In this document: positions 1 to 12,700 of the stretch, in pieces | How the letters are laid out: each line of letters starts with the position of its first letter | Position numbering within the stretch: position 1 is the first letter of the stretch | Assembly (NCBI RefSeq): GCF_003473485.1 | Contig: NC_053049.1 | Location: forward strand, 13,020,001-13,084,000 | Direction of reading: 5' to 3' | DNA length: 64,000 nucleotides | Origin: Medicago truncatula | Taxonomy: Eukaryota; Streptophyta; Magnoliopsida; Fabales; Fabaceae | The notes under the pieces: generated by a model | The model's input: only the letters and a program-made list of their open reading frames with translations | Told to the model about the DNA's origin: nothing | The model's database searches: none | Program-made: the position numbers and the translations under genes

Positions 1-3000
1 GATTTGTTGCAGAAATGGAAGAATGCTCTAAACCAAGTTTCTAATTTATCCGGCTTTCATTACAAGAAAGGGTATGTTCCTATCTTTTCTTTTCATTTGT
101 CTAGTGGAATATAATAAACAAGAGTATTTTTTTAGATAGACAAAATGATAGTAGTTAATGAAAAGTCATAAATAGTTAATAACTAGATATTAACCCGCGC
201 GTTGCGTGAAAAATTTGACAGAAAAGTGATAAATAAAAAAAGGAAGATGCACCGGTTAACATGACCCATAAAAAATTGTCATGTAGTACATATATCAGAA
301 TTACTATCTAAGAAATATCAGATATAAAAATATAGTAGTTCCTAATTCAATTGTATTTGAATGTTTTAGATCTAATTGAATCAAACTTGTTTGTATATGC
401 TGTTTTCAAAGTGTGCAATTTTTAATTATGAATATATTGAATTCTGAAATAGTAGTATTAAAAGAAGAGTTCCATACAGAAAATTGGGCATGTGCACTTG
501 AATGACTACTTTTCTCTTATTGGATAGGGATGGGTACGAGCATGAGTTTATTGGAAAGATTGTTGAACAAATCTTAAGAAATACAAAACCCGTTGCATTA
601 CCTGTTGGTGATTACCTAGTTGGACTGGAGCACCAAAAGCAACATGTGACTTCGCTTTTGAATGTTGGGTCTGATGATACTGTCCACATGGTAGGGATCC
701 ATGGGATTGGTGGAATAGGGAAAACTACTCTTGCTCTAGAAGTTTATAATTCAGTTGTCTGTCTATTTCAAGGTTCCTGTTTTCTTGAAAAAGTTAGAGA
801 AAATTCTGAGAAAAATGGGTTGATATATCTCCAAAAGATCCTTCTGTCTCAAATTCTTGGAGAGAAGGACATGGAGTTAACAAGTGTTGGACAAGGAATG
901 TCAATATTACAACAAAGGCTCCGCCAAAAGAAGGTTCTTTTGCTTCTAGACGATGTTGACAATTTGGAGCAATTAGAGGCCGTTGCTGGAAGATCTGTTT
1001 GGTTTGGACAAGGCAGCAGAGTCATCATTACGACTCGAGACAAAAGGTTACTAACAAGGCATGAGGTTGAAAGAACATACGAAGTGAAGGGATTGAATGA
1101 TAAAGATGCTTTTGAATTGGTGGGATGCAAAGCTTTAAAAAACAAATATAGTCCAAGCTATAAAGATATGTTATTAGTTGAAAATTATGGAAGACAATTA
1201 GTGGATGTGAACGACCAAGTTTATTCAGGTTACACGCATGTTTTAAAACGTGCCGTAGCATATGCTTCTGGCCTTCCACTAGCTTTGGAAGTCATAGGTT
1301 CTCACTTTTTTAATAAGACAGTAGAGCAATGTGAATGTGCACTAGATCGTTATGAAAGAGTTCCTCATAAAAAGATCCAAACAACACTACAACTGAGCTT
1401 TGATGCTTTGCAGGAAGAAGAGAAGTCTGTTTTTCTTGATATTGCTTGTTGCTTCAAAGGATGGAAATTGACAAGGGTCGAAGAAATACTTCATGCTCAT
1501 CATGGTGATATCATGAATGATCACATTAATGTGTTAGCAGAAAAATCTCTCATAAAAATAAGTGAGTCTGGTAATGTGACATTACATGATTTGGTAGAGG
1601 ATATGGGGAAAGAAATAGTTAGACAAGAATCACCGGAAAATCCTGGAAAACGTAGTAGGTTATGGTCCTCTAAAGATTTAATTCAAGTTTTAGAAGAAAA
1701 TACTGTGAGTAATAATGATATTGATGGTTTGGCTTTTCGTCTTTTTATTTGATTACTATTGCTAATGCTGAAGTTACCTGTTTGAGTTTCTGCATTATTA
1801 ATGTTATTAATTGTCGTAATATCACAAATTTTCATCTCGATGTGAATTTAATTTATATGCACGGTTGTGTAACTTTTTTACGTATATACGTAATGATACG
1901 TCGCCACGTAATTTAATGAATTAAAAACTCATGACTTATCATATCTCATTAATTGATGTTGCAACTTTTTAACACTAAAAAGTTTGATAAGTTAAACTTT
2001 TAATAATATTTAACGATCTTTAAATATTGTTATATAGTTCTACCATATATTCTGCTTATTTGTCGTTTTTTTATTACAGGGAACAAGTAAAATTGAAATC
2101 ATACATTTGGATTGTTCTATTAGAGTAGAATGGGATGAAGAAGCTTTCAAGAAGATGGAAAATCTCAAAACACTAATTTTTAGTAAAGATGTTTCTTTTT
2201 CTAAAAATCCCAAACATCTTCCAAATAGTCTAAGAGTGTTGGAATGTCGCTATCGCAAGTATCCTTCATCAAATTTCCATGTGCAAGATGAAAAATGCCA
2301 TTTTTTCAGTCACCATACATCAAATCCATTTGAGTGGAAGGGCTTATTCAGAAAGGCAAGTGTAACATATTTATATCTCTGATCTTATATTTATAAATCC
2401 GTTTTTGATATTATTCATATATTTCTTATTTATTGGCATGTTTTTCTATTTCCATTTTTCTTTTTGCAGAAGTTCAAGAATATGAGAATTTTAAATCTTC
2501 AGCATAGTGAAGGTTTAGCAGAAATACCTGATATATCTGATCTTTCAAATTTAGAAGAATTTTCAATTCAAGATTGTGAGGAACTAATTACAATTGATAA
2601 CTCGGTTGGTTTTTTGCGTAAACTTAAAACCATGAGTATTAGAGGTTGCCATGAGTTAAGGAGACTTCCACCTCTCAAGTTGGATTCGCTAGAAAAACTT
2701 GACCTTTCAAATTGTTATATGCTCGAGAGTTTTTCAAGTGTGGCGGATGGGTTGTTGGATAAACTTAAATTCTTGAATATTGAATACTGCATCATGCTTA
2801 GGAGTATTCCACGGCTCACGTTGACTTCTTTAGAACATTTCAATATTTCATGTTGTTATAGTCTTGAGAGTTTACCAGAAATATTGGAAGATCTGAGAAA
2901 TATACCAGGACTTCGCTTGGATAAAACTTCCATAAAAGAATTGCCGTCTCCATGTAATTGTGAATATTTTAGGTCACCAAATATAGCTGATGTGAAGCCA

Positions 3001-3897
3001 AAACTGGTTGAATTTGCCATCCATAATGAAGAAAGAGTACTCCTGCAATCTTCAAATGTAAAGTATATTTGTGTGGGAAACTGCAAACTTTCATATGAAA
3101 ATCTGTCAAAAATTCTCATCTTGTTTTCTAATGTGCAAGAATTACACCTAACTAACTATCAATTCAAAGTTCTTCCTAATTGTATCGAAGAATGTCATTT
3201 TTTATGGAAACTCGTCTTGGATGATTGTAAGGAACTTCAGGAAATTAAAGGGATTCCTCCACGCTTAAGAATGTTATCTGCACTAAACTGCAAGTCATTG
3301 ACTTCGTCGTGCAAAAGCAAATTACTAAATCAGGTTATGATTCATTTTGTTTTTGTTTGTAATGTATTTTGTATTCTTTTTGATATAGTTAAACTTACTT
3401 TAATTATTTTTGACTAACAGGAATTGCACGAGGCTAGAAACACTTGGTTTCGTTTGCCACGGGTGCCAAAGATTCCAGAGTGGTTCGACCACAAATGCTC
3501 GGCAGGATTGTCAATTTCTTTTTGGTTTCGTAACAAGTTTCCCTCCATAGTTCTTTGTGTTGTTTCTCCATTGACATTGTGTTTTGGACATCAGGGTGGT
3601 GTAAGAGTGATCATTAACGGCAATAGATTTGTCTATACATATAGTTCGGTGATACATTGGAGAGCACAGCCCAATATGTATCATTTGCATCTTTTTCATA
3701 TGCAAATGGAGAACTTCAATGATAATATGGACAAAGCACTTTTAGAAAATAAGTGGAACCATGCAGAGGTTTATTTTGGTGTCTCTGCATTCATGTATAG
3801 TGGAATCCATGTATTGAAAGATAAAAACAACATGGAGGATATTCGATTCACCAACCCAGCGAGTGATGCTAACATTGTGTTACACTCGGAATGTTAA
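1..3897 (+). CDS. TIR-NBS-LRR disease resistance protein, 5' partial
   Basis: Intracellular immune receptor of the TNL class, cut by the window edge. Exons: 1-71 (last codons of the TIR exon), 528-1704, 2080-2355, 2470-3333, 3421-3897; all join in phase and give about 954 residues. Exon 2 carries the NB-ARC domain: P-loop GIGGIGKTT, RNBS-A, kinase-2 LLLLDDVD (the Asp ending is usual in TNLs), RNBS-B GSRVIITTR, GLPLALEVIG, FLDIACCFKG and an LHD form of the MHD motif. Exons 3-4 encode leucine-rich repeats. Exon 5 is the post-LRR (C-JID-like) domain starting ELHEARNTWFRLPRVP. The third intron uses a GC donor. Between RNBS-C and GLPL there are about 24 extra residues. No stop or frameshift was seen, so the visible part looks functional. 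Class and exon structure are firm; the pathogen recognised cannot be told. Confidence 0.93.
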
Positions 3898-5989
3898 AGT
3901 AAGTATATCATTCATTTTACCCAAATAGTCGTAAAATTTTCTTCGTGTAGTGTTGTAAGATGCTAACAAGTTGGCACGTTTTGGCAGAAATATTGAATTT
4001 TTGTATATCCAACTCACCAAATATTGAATTTTTGGATGAATCTGTGAAAGAAACTTCAGATTTCTACTGTCAGAAGATTCTCCACATAGGACATAAATCA
4101 ATTGTATGTCTAACTCCAAGGAAGAAAACCGAACCATTATTACCCATCAATTTCAAGAATCCACAAACCCAGCTTTCCAAAAAAGTATGAACCCTATATT
4201 AAATGAACATTTTTTCAATGTTTATAGAAAAAAAATTTGATTTTGATTTTTTTTTTGAATGTTTTGTATTTATTTTGATACAGGTACAATACCTTTGCTG
4301 ATTTGTGAAGTGATATGAGTTGTGCACTTAGATTGTTTCATCTGCGTTACTGTGTAAAAAGTCTCCAACTTTACAAAATATTTGCATCAAGGTTGAAGTT
4401 CTTGCCAAGAGGTAATTGAAAGCAAAAAACACTAGTCATACATTTGACCAAAAGTGTTGGGTTGGTGCTACAACCGTGTATGTGTGAATTCGTTTGTCTG
4501 TAAGTGTGTCAGATTTGTCAAATAATGCATATAGCGGCACTATACCGTAGTAGAATTTTAACAAACTGTAAGTTTGAATTTTAGTTCAAAGTGTTGTCAA
4601 ATAGAGGCTAATGCTATAGCACTGTAGTGTAGCGAAATTTGAAGAAAGTGCTATTTTTTTAGATGCATGATTGACTTCACTAAAGTTCACCGTATGTAGT
4701 CTAAGTTTTGATTTACTTTGATTGATTAAGGAAGTGACTGTAGTGTGTGTTTTTTTCAGAAACTTCTCTTATGCTCATCTAGCACAGATGGAGTATATAC
4801 TTCCCAAAGGTATAGAAATTGAAAAGGTGGTTGTTGTTGATAAGAAGAGCTTGTGTATGAAGCCTGATTTGAAGATCACCTTGGTATTTGACGCTGTTGA
4901 AGATCACTCCGACCACATTTCTAAATCCAATCTAAGTGAGTTCTAGAACTTCATCGGTTGCGTCTGCGTTATACATCTGAAAAGTCCAATGTAATACTGT
5001 CATTGTTTGGTAACATAGTCAAGGGATTGCAAAATTCAAGATTGCTATTGTGGTGGCATTTAGGTTTTCATTCTCTACATAGTACTCTGTGCTGTGATTT
5101 GTGATTCCATATGGTAGGTAGATGGAAGCATGTTATAACTTAGCTGAAAATGTATCGATGGTAATAACAAGGTATTGTATGATATTTAGTTGAAAATATA
5201 TTGAATCATTGATGATTATGTAAATTTGTTAACTTGATTTTCAAAGATGGACCTGTAAATTTTTTAACAGAACTTTCATCAACTTCCAGTGAAATTGAAT
5301 TGTCGCTGAACACCTTACATCTTTTAAACGACGCTTTTCTCAGAAGAATGTTGCTAACGAGACTGAGCCAGTTCAGAGCTTTTCATCATCTGAAAACTGT
5401 CATCCCATGAATCTGAGAGCCTAGGCAACCAAGAAAGTGAGTGATTGTGTGAGTTTAATGCAGAAAGAGGAAAGCAGTACACAAGATCTCCCCTCCACAT
5501 TCTGTTAGCCACGCTCCTGATCTGAAACTGGTTATCCGATGCATCCAAACCAGATTCTGGCTCAATATCATTGATAGAACTGGTTAATTTTATTGACTCA
5601 ATATATTTGGCTCATTCAAAAGAACTTGAATCACAAAAGAGGAACTCCTCCTAAAGATACTGATTAAAACAACATTTAGAAGCATTAACTAAGACCTATA
5701 ATTATTAAACTTTTAGTTAAGAGAAATAAATTTCATTTCAAGCCATGTTAAGAAGACATTGAACATGTGCTTTCATTCCAAGTGCGTGCAAAAAGGATCA
5801 ATTCTATAAACACAAGTTGGTTGCATATTATCTTGGTCTTGGATCTAGTGCCTTCCAGGAAAGATCAAGTTTCTTGTGTGGTGGACGAGTAACAATTTTC
5901 ACCCAACCATTTCCTTCCTTGCTGCATCATTGCAATTTGGCTCCAAATGAACTATATCCTCGTTGCAGCTCTCCACAGAAGAGTCTTTC
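3898..5989. other. Spacer downstream of the TNL gene
   Basis: No recognisable gene. A good donor consensus (GTAAGT) directly follows the TNL stop codon, so a spliced 3' UTR is possible. Short open stretches at 3960-4190 and 4722-4946 (plus) and 5354-5548 (minus) match no family I know and have no clear gene context. Around 4520-4650 there are fragments of a repeat containing a TATAGC motif that recurs near 23.8 kb and 25.5 kb. Confidence 0.5.
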
Positions 5990-6530
5990 CTCCGTTGCAT
6001 TAGAGATTGTCCAACCTCTAAAAATCTTTAGTTCGCTCTCTATTTCTTCCAATCAAAATTGCACCATTCTAAACGTTGATGGCGGTTTCCTTAACAATTC
6101 TATAAGAGCTAGGTTTGGTGGTTTGCTCTGTCACCCTTCTATGTCTTGGCTCTCGGGCTTCTCGAGGGTTATCCCAAGATCCTCTGAGATTTTTCATGAC
6201 GAGCTTCATGCAATTCATTAGGGGCTTTTATTGGCTAAGAAGTTGAATCACCATGTTGTTTTTTGTTTCACAAACTCTCTTCTTTGTGTTGATCTCTCTC
6301 AAGGCCAAACTTCAAGAATTCACAAGTATTCTACTTTGATCCAAAACATCAAATATCTTCTCCATCAAGATTAAAATGCTCATTGTCACACCGTTCAAGA
6401 AGGAAAAAATTTATCCAGACTTTCTAGCTAAGTTGGGTGCTTCTTCTATAGCATTGGTTTCATGGTTCATTCTTCTCCTCCTTCTAGCCTCGTGAACCTC
6501 CTCTGAGTGGACTCTATGGCTTTGTTTACA
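5990..6530 (+). mobile_element. LINE relic: RNase H-like (RVT_3) domain, broken
   Basis: Translation in the plus strand gives the plant RNase H-like domain that ends many non-LTR retrotransposons: LNVDGG near the start, then GGLL, SEIFHDELHAIH, GLLLAKKLNHHVVFC, and after stop codons LIQNIKYLL and a degenerate AKLGASS-like tail. Stops at about 6221 and 6373 and a loss of frame near the end show that it is dead. A second copy of the same relic lies at 14892-15262. Confidence 0.75.
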
Positions 6531-6712
6531 AATTTGGAGGGGAAGGGTTTGAAAATAAAAGGAAGAAGTAAGTGGAAGAAAATAAATAGATGACAATAAA
6601 AGGGGAAGGCTTTGAGGGGTCGATTTTTCTTCATAATCCAAATATTGTATTGGGGGGTTGGAGGGTTTATATGAATTCTTCAAATTTAATCTATGTATTT
6701 ATAATATTCTTA

Positions 6713-7239
6713 GGGTCCGTTTGATGCACAAGATATGATAAAAAGTTGGATAAGGATAGGATATGATAGTGACATGATAACACTTATCTTATCACTCGTT
6801 TGGTCCAAACAAAAAAAAAAACTAAATAACTTACAAGAAAAAAGATCGAAACAAAAATTGAAAAGAATAAAAATCTCTCAAGAAACAACAATTGAAATCG
6901 ATTGGAAAAGAGGAAAGGGAATAAAAAATATAAAACGAAAACGCACAAGAAACAAAAAATGAAGAATATGATGAATCGTTTAAAAACTAGGGGAAAAAAC
7001 TGAAACACGATTGAAATTTAATTGCATAGTGGGATTCGAAGAAGGGTTTTTGAGGAATAAAAAAACACGCGTGTTTTACCCAACCTAAACTAAGGATTAA
7101 AATAACAAAGGCTTGATAGGATAGGATAACTATTTGGTTTAGTTTATCATATCATATTACTGCACCAAACAAAAGATTTAAACAGGATAGGATAATTTTA
7201 TCATATCATGTCTCTCTATCTTGCGCACCAAACGGACCT
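6713..7239. mobile_element. Tourist/PIF-Harbinger-like MITE
   Basis: The ends are inverted repeats: GGGTCCGTTTGATGCACAAG on the left, matched on the right by the reverse complement of a sequence beginning GGTCCGTTTGGTGCGCAAG. TTA flanks both sides (6710-6712 and 7240-7242), the usual 3-bp target duplication of PIF/Harbinger elements. The interior holds subterminal GATAGGATA/TATCATATC motifs and no coding capacity. The first base of the two ends differs. Confidence 0.8.
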
Positions 7240-7242
7240 TTA

Positions 7243-8135
7243 AAATTAAAAATATATTAATCAAAAGTATTAATTTGTTATTCTCTAAAAAGTTACTCTT
7301 CCAAACAATTTGAAAGATTTTATCATTTCCTCTTTACACGAGACTCAACTTCCTATAATTATTATTAACAAAGGAGATTTTTCGTTTATTAAAAAGGAGA
7401 TTTTTTGTTAACGATAGACAACATTTGAATTGGAAAGAACTAAATGGCTGAGAGAAGACTGTTCATGTTCAAGAAAACGAGTAGATTTGACAATTGTTCA
7501 TATTCGATACCCTATGTTGTCTTTGTAGAATATATATTTCATATCTTTCTAGAATTGATTGAAATGCTTTACTTTGTCGTGATCTCACCACCGTCCATAA
7601 ATCCCTAACGAGATTGCAGAGGGATTCCAGATTGACATTGTCTAATTGACAACTACGATTACCATTTCCAATCTCTCTCATTTTTTTTTATTTACCATTT
7701 TTTTTATGCTACTAGAATATGGATTATCATGTCCTATCTTTTTTTTTTTTTTAATTTTAATAAGATTGCATGTAATGTTTTATTACTTTTATTTAAATGT
7801 TGAAGACTTAGTAGTCGGACTTGATTTTTGAATTGATTTCGATGGATTAATCCCTATGTTTGCATTGGGTATCCTTCTTTAGATTCTATAATTATAGGTT
7901 AAAATTTGAAAAATGAAGTTAGTTTAATCTATATGATCATAAACTATATCAAGCCTATTTTCTTTCACATTTCTTATCATGGCTTGGAAGAAATTAATCA
8001 AAATCCCACAAGAGCTAAATCCTTCACTCGAATCTGAATGTGTGCTTTTCTTTAAGATATCGGTGAAATATTAAAATAATACGTCAGCTTTATCTATACT
8101 ATTTAAAAATGGCATAATTCCTTTACATATAAATA
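7243..8135. other. AT-rich spacer
   Basis: No gene, RNA or clear repeat recognised. Open stretches here are short and of low complexity. Confidence 0.5.
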
Positions 8136-8392
8136 GGGTTAAATATGTTTTTAGTCTCTACAAAATCATAAGTTTTTAAGTTTAGTCCCTATAAAATTTT
8201 AATGGTAATTTTAGTCCTCCAAAATATTGTAGTTTGTAAAATTAGTCTCTATTTTGAAAACATTTTACAAAAAATGGATATATTTAGTCCTCCAAAATAG
8301 TCCCTATAAAATGCAAATAGGGACTAAACGTGAATAAAAAATTTGTAGGGACTATACTTGAAAGCTTGTAATTTATTGAGGCTAAATATAAC
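8136..8392. repeat. Legume GGGTTAAATATGTTTTT-type inverted-repeat element
   Basis: The left end GGGTTAAATATGTTTTTAG is followed by repeated TTTAGTCCCTATAAAAT blocks, which return in opposite orientation (AGGGACTAAACG, AGGGACTATACTTG) on the right half. The outer right end is degraded and abuts an RNase H relic. Related elements occur at 21915, 27483 and 50267. Confidence 0.7.
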
Positions 8393-8580
8393 TTTGGTGC
8401 ATGTTCTTAGGGAACAAAATATGTGTGCAGATTTTATGGCTAAGGAAGGATCACATTCAAGGTGTTCTGCTTACTGGAACTCTCCGCCTAACATTGAATT
8501 TCTTATCCTGATAGATAAGCTTGAAACTTAATTTTATCTTTTTTCTCTTTTTTTTCTTTTTTGCCTTGTTGCATTGTAAC
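8393..8580 (+). mobile_element. LINE relic: 3' end of RNase H-like domain
   Basis: Encodes LVHVLREQNMCADFMAKEGS, the last conserved motif of the plant RNase H-like domain, then degenerates, followed by a T-rich tail. It closely matches the end of the relic at 18984-19440, including the tail. Confidence 0.7.
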
Positions 8581-8785
8581 ACTACCAAAACTATATTATT
8601 TAAAATTATTTAAATTTATAGTAGTTGTTGATAAGGATACATATATTTTTTTATTTAGAAGATGATAAGAATAAAATATGAATAATGAAAATAATCATCC
8701 AAAATAACAACTTAACGAGGAAACCGTTTTTCCTCAAAAAAGATAACGAGGAAACCGTGTTTGTTTGTTACGAACCAGAAAAGTG

Positions 8786-8797
8786 TATAAATAAATA
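8786..8797 (+). promoter_or_regulatory. Probable TATA box of the CCCH/WD40 gene
   Basis: TATAAATAAATA lies about 35-40 bp before a pyrimidine/adenine-rich leader (from about 8822) that runs into a strong donor site at about 8910. Position and composition fit a plant core promoter; no experimental support is available. Confidence 0.5.
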
Positions 8798-8821
8798 GCT
8801 ACCTCAGCCAATTCACAAATA

Positions 8822-9745
8822 TTCAGTTTACACTCACCACTCATTCAACAACTTATTAGGGTTTCGTAATTTGGCTTTTCTTCTCTTCTCAACACTCAAC
8901 AACTCTGTCTCAGGTACGATTTATCCACGACATGTTGTTCCCGACGCAGCTTTATTTGCCTCCTAGGGTTTCTTTTATTTTACTTATTAGGGTTTACCGG
9001 ATTGGCGATATGGTACTGAATCTATGAAGCAAAAACTTAGCTATGGACATTGTATACGACATGGACATGGATACATCGACACCGATGATGATTTTAAAAA
9101 ATAACATAATTCAATGTAATCATATTTGTCGCGACACCGAAACATGCCTAGTACGAGGAGTACATATTGGTCTTTCGTTGAATTCTGATATGGAAGTTCT
9201 ATCATGCACTACTTTTTTGTTTCTTTCTTCATTGTAAACTTTATGATTGGGTGGGTAATCAATGATTATTATTATTATTGTTGTTCATGCTTCTTGGTTG
9301 GTTGATGTTATGAAGTTTGGATGAGGAACCCTCAAAGCCGCGTCAAAATGCAAAGTGGCGGCTAAACATGAGAAAACGTGTTTCATTTAACTTGCTTTTA
9401 TAGCATTTGTGTTTGACACTTTTTGTTTTCTAGAATACACTTCGGATATTCTACAAAGAGTTCAAAGGGTCATGCATAGCAACGTTGTGTCTCCTAGGTC
9501 GTCTTTATGAATGTAATGTTTAAGAGGATTGGTTTTGTCATTCCCAAAGGTTTAGAAGCCATGTTGCCTGCCTGCTTCTAATTCCTGTGTTACTATCTAA
9601 AATGGGATGAAACTATTAGATTTCTGCTGAGGAACTGCTTGTTTTTTGTATGAGAAGGAGTAATGGATACAGTGGCTGATTATTTGGGACGATTTTATTG
9701 GAATCTTGTAGGTTGTTTTTGTGAGAGAGTATCATCATCATCGTC
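8822..9745 (+). other. Probable 5' leader with an intron, CCCH/WD40 gene
   Basis: The stretch 8822-8910 looks like a plant 5' UTR exon (CTTCTCAACACTCAACAA, GGGTTTCG) and ends TCTCAG/GTACGA, a good donor. The acceptor before the start codon at 9746 is not certain; AG sites near 9709 are candidates. No protein-coding signal was seen between. Confidence 0.45.
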
Positions 9746-12700
9746 ATGGATAGTAGCGGTAGAACAACTAAACCTACAACCATTAATACAACATGCACCT
9801 ACTGGCTTGCTGGGAGATGCAACAGAAACCCTTGTAGGTTTCTTCACAGTCTAACACCAACCAATGCTGCTGCCAACACTGGATATTATAATGCTGCAAG
9901 GAAGCGCCATTTCGCTTATGGCCCATCCACTGCTTCTTCTAATGCTTACACCAACACTGATGCTGCAAGGAAGCGTCACTCATCCTATGTGTATGACAAG
10001 AACTCCGACATGGACTTGAATACAAAGACCAAAGACAACAAAGACAAGAAACAAGTTAATGAGGCTTCCCTTCCCAAACATAACACTGAGATGGTTACAA
10101 AGACCGTTACACAAGTCGATGATGCTTCCCTTCCCAAGCATAATACTAAGAAAGTCTTGAATACAAAGATGGAAGATGACGTAGACTCTGCTACACAAGT
10201 CACTCATGCTTCACTTCCCAAACATAATACTAAGACCGCCTTGAATACAAAGACAGGAGATAACACAAACACTGCTGCACAAGTCACTGATGCCTCCATT
10301 GCCAAACATAATACTAAGATGGCCTTGAATACAAAGACAGGAGATGACACACACGCTGCTGCACAAGTTACAGATGCTTCCCCTCCCAAACATAATACTA
10401 TGACCCTCTTGAATACAAAGACAAGAGATGACATAAACACTACTGCACAAGTCACCGATGCCTGCCTTCCCAAACATAAGACTAAGACGGCCTTGAATAC
10501 AAAGACAGGAGATGGCGCAAACGCTGCTACATTAGGACATGAGAAGGTACTTACTAGACTTTATAATAACCACTCATATTTTCTCTGTTCATATTTTATG
10601 GAGTAGTTTAATTAAAATATTTTTTGAACAGTTTATCACCCGAATGACAATTCCGGATGGATCAGACAAACTTTATTCTGGAAGTAGCGATGGGACACTT
10701 CGCACATGGGACTGCCAAACTGGTCTCTGTGTTAATGTGATGAATCTTGGTGCTGAAATTACCTCTTTGATCAGCAAGGGCCCATGGATTTTTGTTGGTT
10801 TGACGAACACTGTCAAGGTAAGAACTCTTCTTCTTTTTCCTGTCATTGTTTTGGTTCATTGTGTGATCTTATCAATTTTTTACCACTTCTTGTAAACTGA
10901 TTTTTTTCATTGTGGTATTTGTGAAGGCATTTCATATTCCGACTTCTTCACAATTTACTCTTGATGGAACTAAGGGGCGAGTCCTTGCCATGACTGTTGC
11001 CAATGATACACTTGGCAATGATATACTCTTAGCCGGAGCAGAGGTAGCTACCCATGACTGTTGTATAGTATATTTTGTTCTTTTACCTTTGAAAGAGATA
11101 TTTCTCTTATCTATAAATTAATGTTAAATTTGATATTTAAATCACAGGATGGTATAATTTCTGCATGGAGAAGCAGCTCTGAGGCCAATTCCCCTTTTAA
11201 ACTGGTTGCCTCACTATCTGGCCACACTAAATCTGTTGATTCCCTCACTGTTGGGGGCCTCAAGACGCTGTTCTCCGGATCCAAGGATCAAACCATTAAG
11301 GTATTTCTATTGCTGGCAATACGGAGTCTGATCTATGCATCTTTGGTGGTCTTTTGCTTATCTATGTTAGCTTTACACAAATCCCTGGTGTTTTATTCAG
11401 GTTTGGGATCTTGACACATTTGAGTGTAAAATGACACTCAATGCACATACAGACGCAGTCATGAATGCAAAGACCAGAGGTTACAAAGACACAACACAAA
11501 TCGTCGTCGAGCCTTCGGTTCCCAAACATAATACAGAGATAGTCTTCAATAGCAAGCCTGAAGGAGATGATAGAGACACTAGACAAGTTGTTGAGGCTTC
11601 CCTTCCCAAACATAATATTGAGACGGACTTGAATAGAAACCGTGGACGAGATCAAGTCATCGAGGCTTCCATTCCCAAACATAAGACTGGAGATGAAAGA
11701 TATGAGGCACAAGTCGTTGAGGCTTCGGTTCCCAAACATAATACTGACACAGTCTTGAAAAGAAAGCCTGAAGAAGATGAAAGAGACACTAGACAAGTTG
11801 TCGAGGCTTCCCTTCCCAAACATAATACTGGTGATGAAAACGAGACACAAGTCGTCGAGGCTTCTCAGAATTCTTCACCAAGTATCTGCAAGTACTGGGT
11901 GAATGATAGCTGTGTTCATGGTGATCAGTGCCAGAATTTACATTCGTGGTTTTATGGTGATGGGTTTGCCACAATAGCAAAACTTCAAGGACACAAGAAG
12001 GTACTTATTAAAATTTATAATAACCACCCATTTTACATTCCTAAGAAATGTTTGAAACTATGCTTCCGTTCTATGTTGAAATTTCTGAAGTTGTTTAATT
12101 CAAATATTTTTGAACAGCTTATCACTGGAATAACAATTCCCAATGGATCAGACAAGCTTTATTCTGGCAGCACTGATGGTACACTTCGGACATGGGATTG
12201 CCGTACTGGTCAATGTGTTAATGTGACGAATCTTGGCACTGAAGTTACCTCTTTGATCAGCAAGGGTCAGTGGATTTTTGTTGGTCTGCCAAACACGGTC
12301 AAGGTAAGTGCTTTTATTCTTACGTCAGTTATTGTTTTGTTTCATTGTGTGATCTTGTCTTATAAGCTGAATTTGTCATTGCTGTATTTGTGAAGGCATG
12401 GCATATTCCGACTGCATCGCAGTTTACTCTTGATGCACCTAGGGGGCGAGTCCTTGCGATGACTGCTGGCTATGATACACTCTTAGCCGGAGCAGAGGTA
12501 ACTATCAGTTTCTGTTATCTATCAGTTTCTGCGATCTTTTCTGTTATCTATCAGTTTATGTTAAATTTGATTAATTAAATCACAGGACGGTGTAATCTCT
12601 GCATGGAGAGGAAATTTTAAATCCAATTCCCCTATGGAACTGGTGGCATCACTATATGGCCACACTAAATCTGTTGTTTGTGTTACCATTGGAGGCGTCA

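Noticed and set aside
2383-2469. Premature stop in the TNL gene after RKASVTYLYL
   Set aside because: This stretch is intronic if the GC donor is used, and the downstream LRR exon continues in phase.
9980-10477. Several minus-strand open frames of 70-90 codons over the CCCH/WD40 exon 1
   Set aside because: They arise because the 84-bp coding repeat is open in several frames; they have no conserved domain and lie opposite a clear gene.
11362-11850. Minus-strand open frame of 162 codons with repeated IMFGKGSL words
   Set aside because: It is the reverse of the PKHNT repeat in exon 5, with no independent support.
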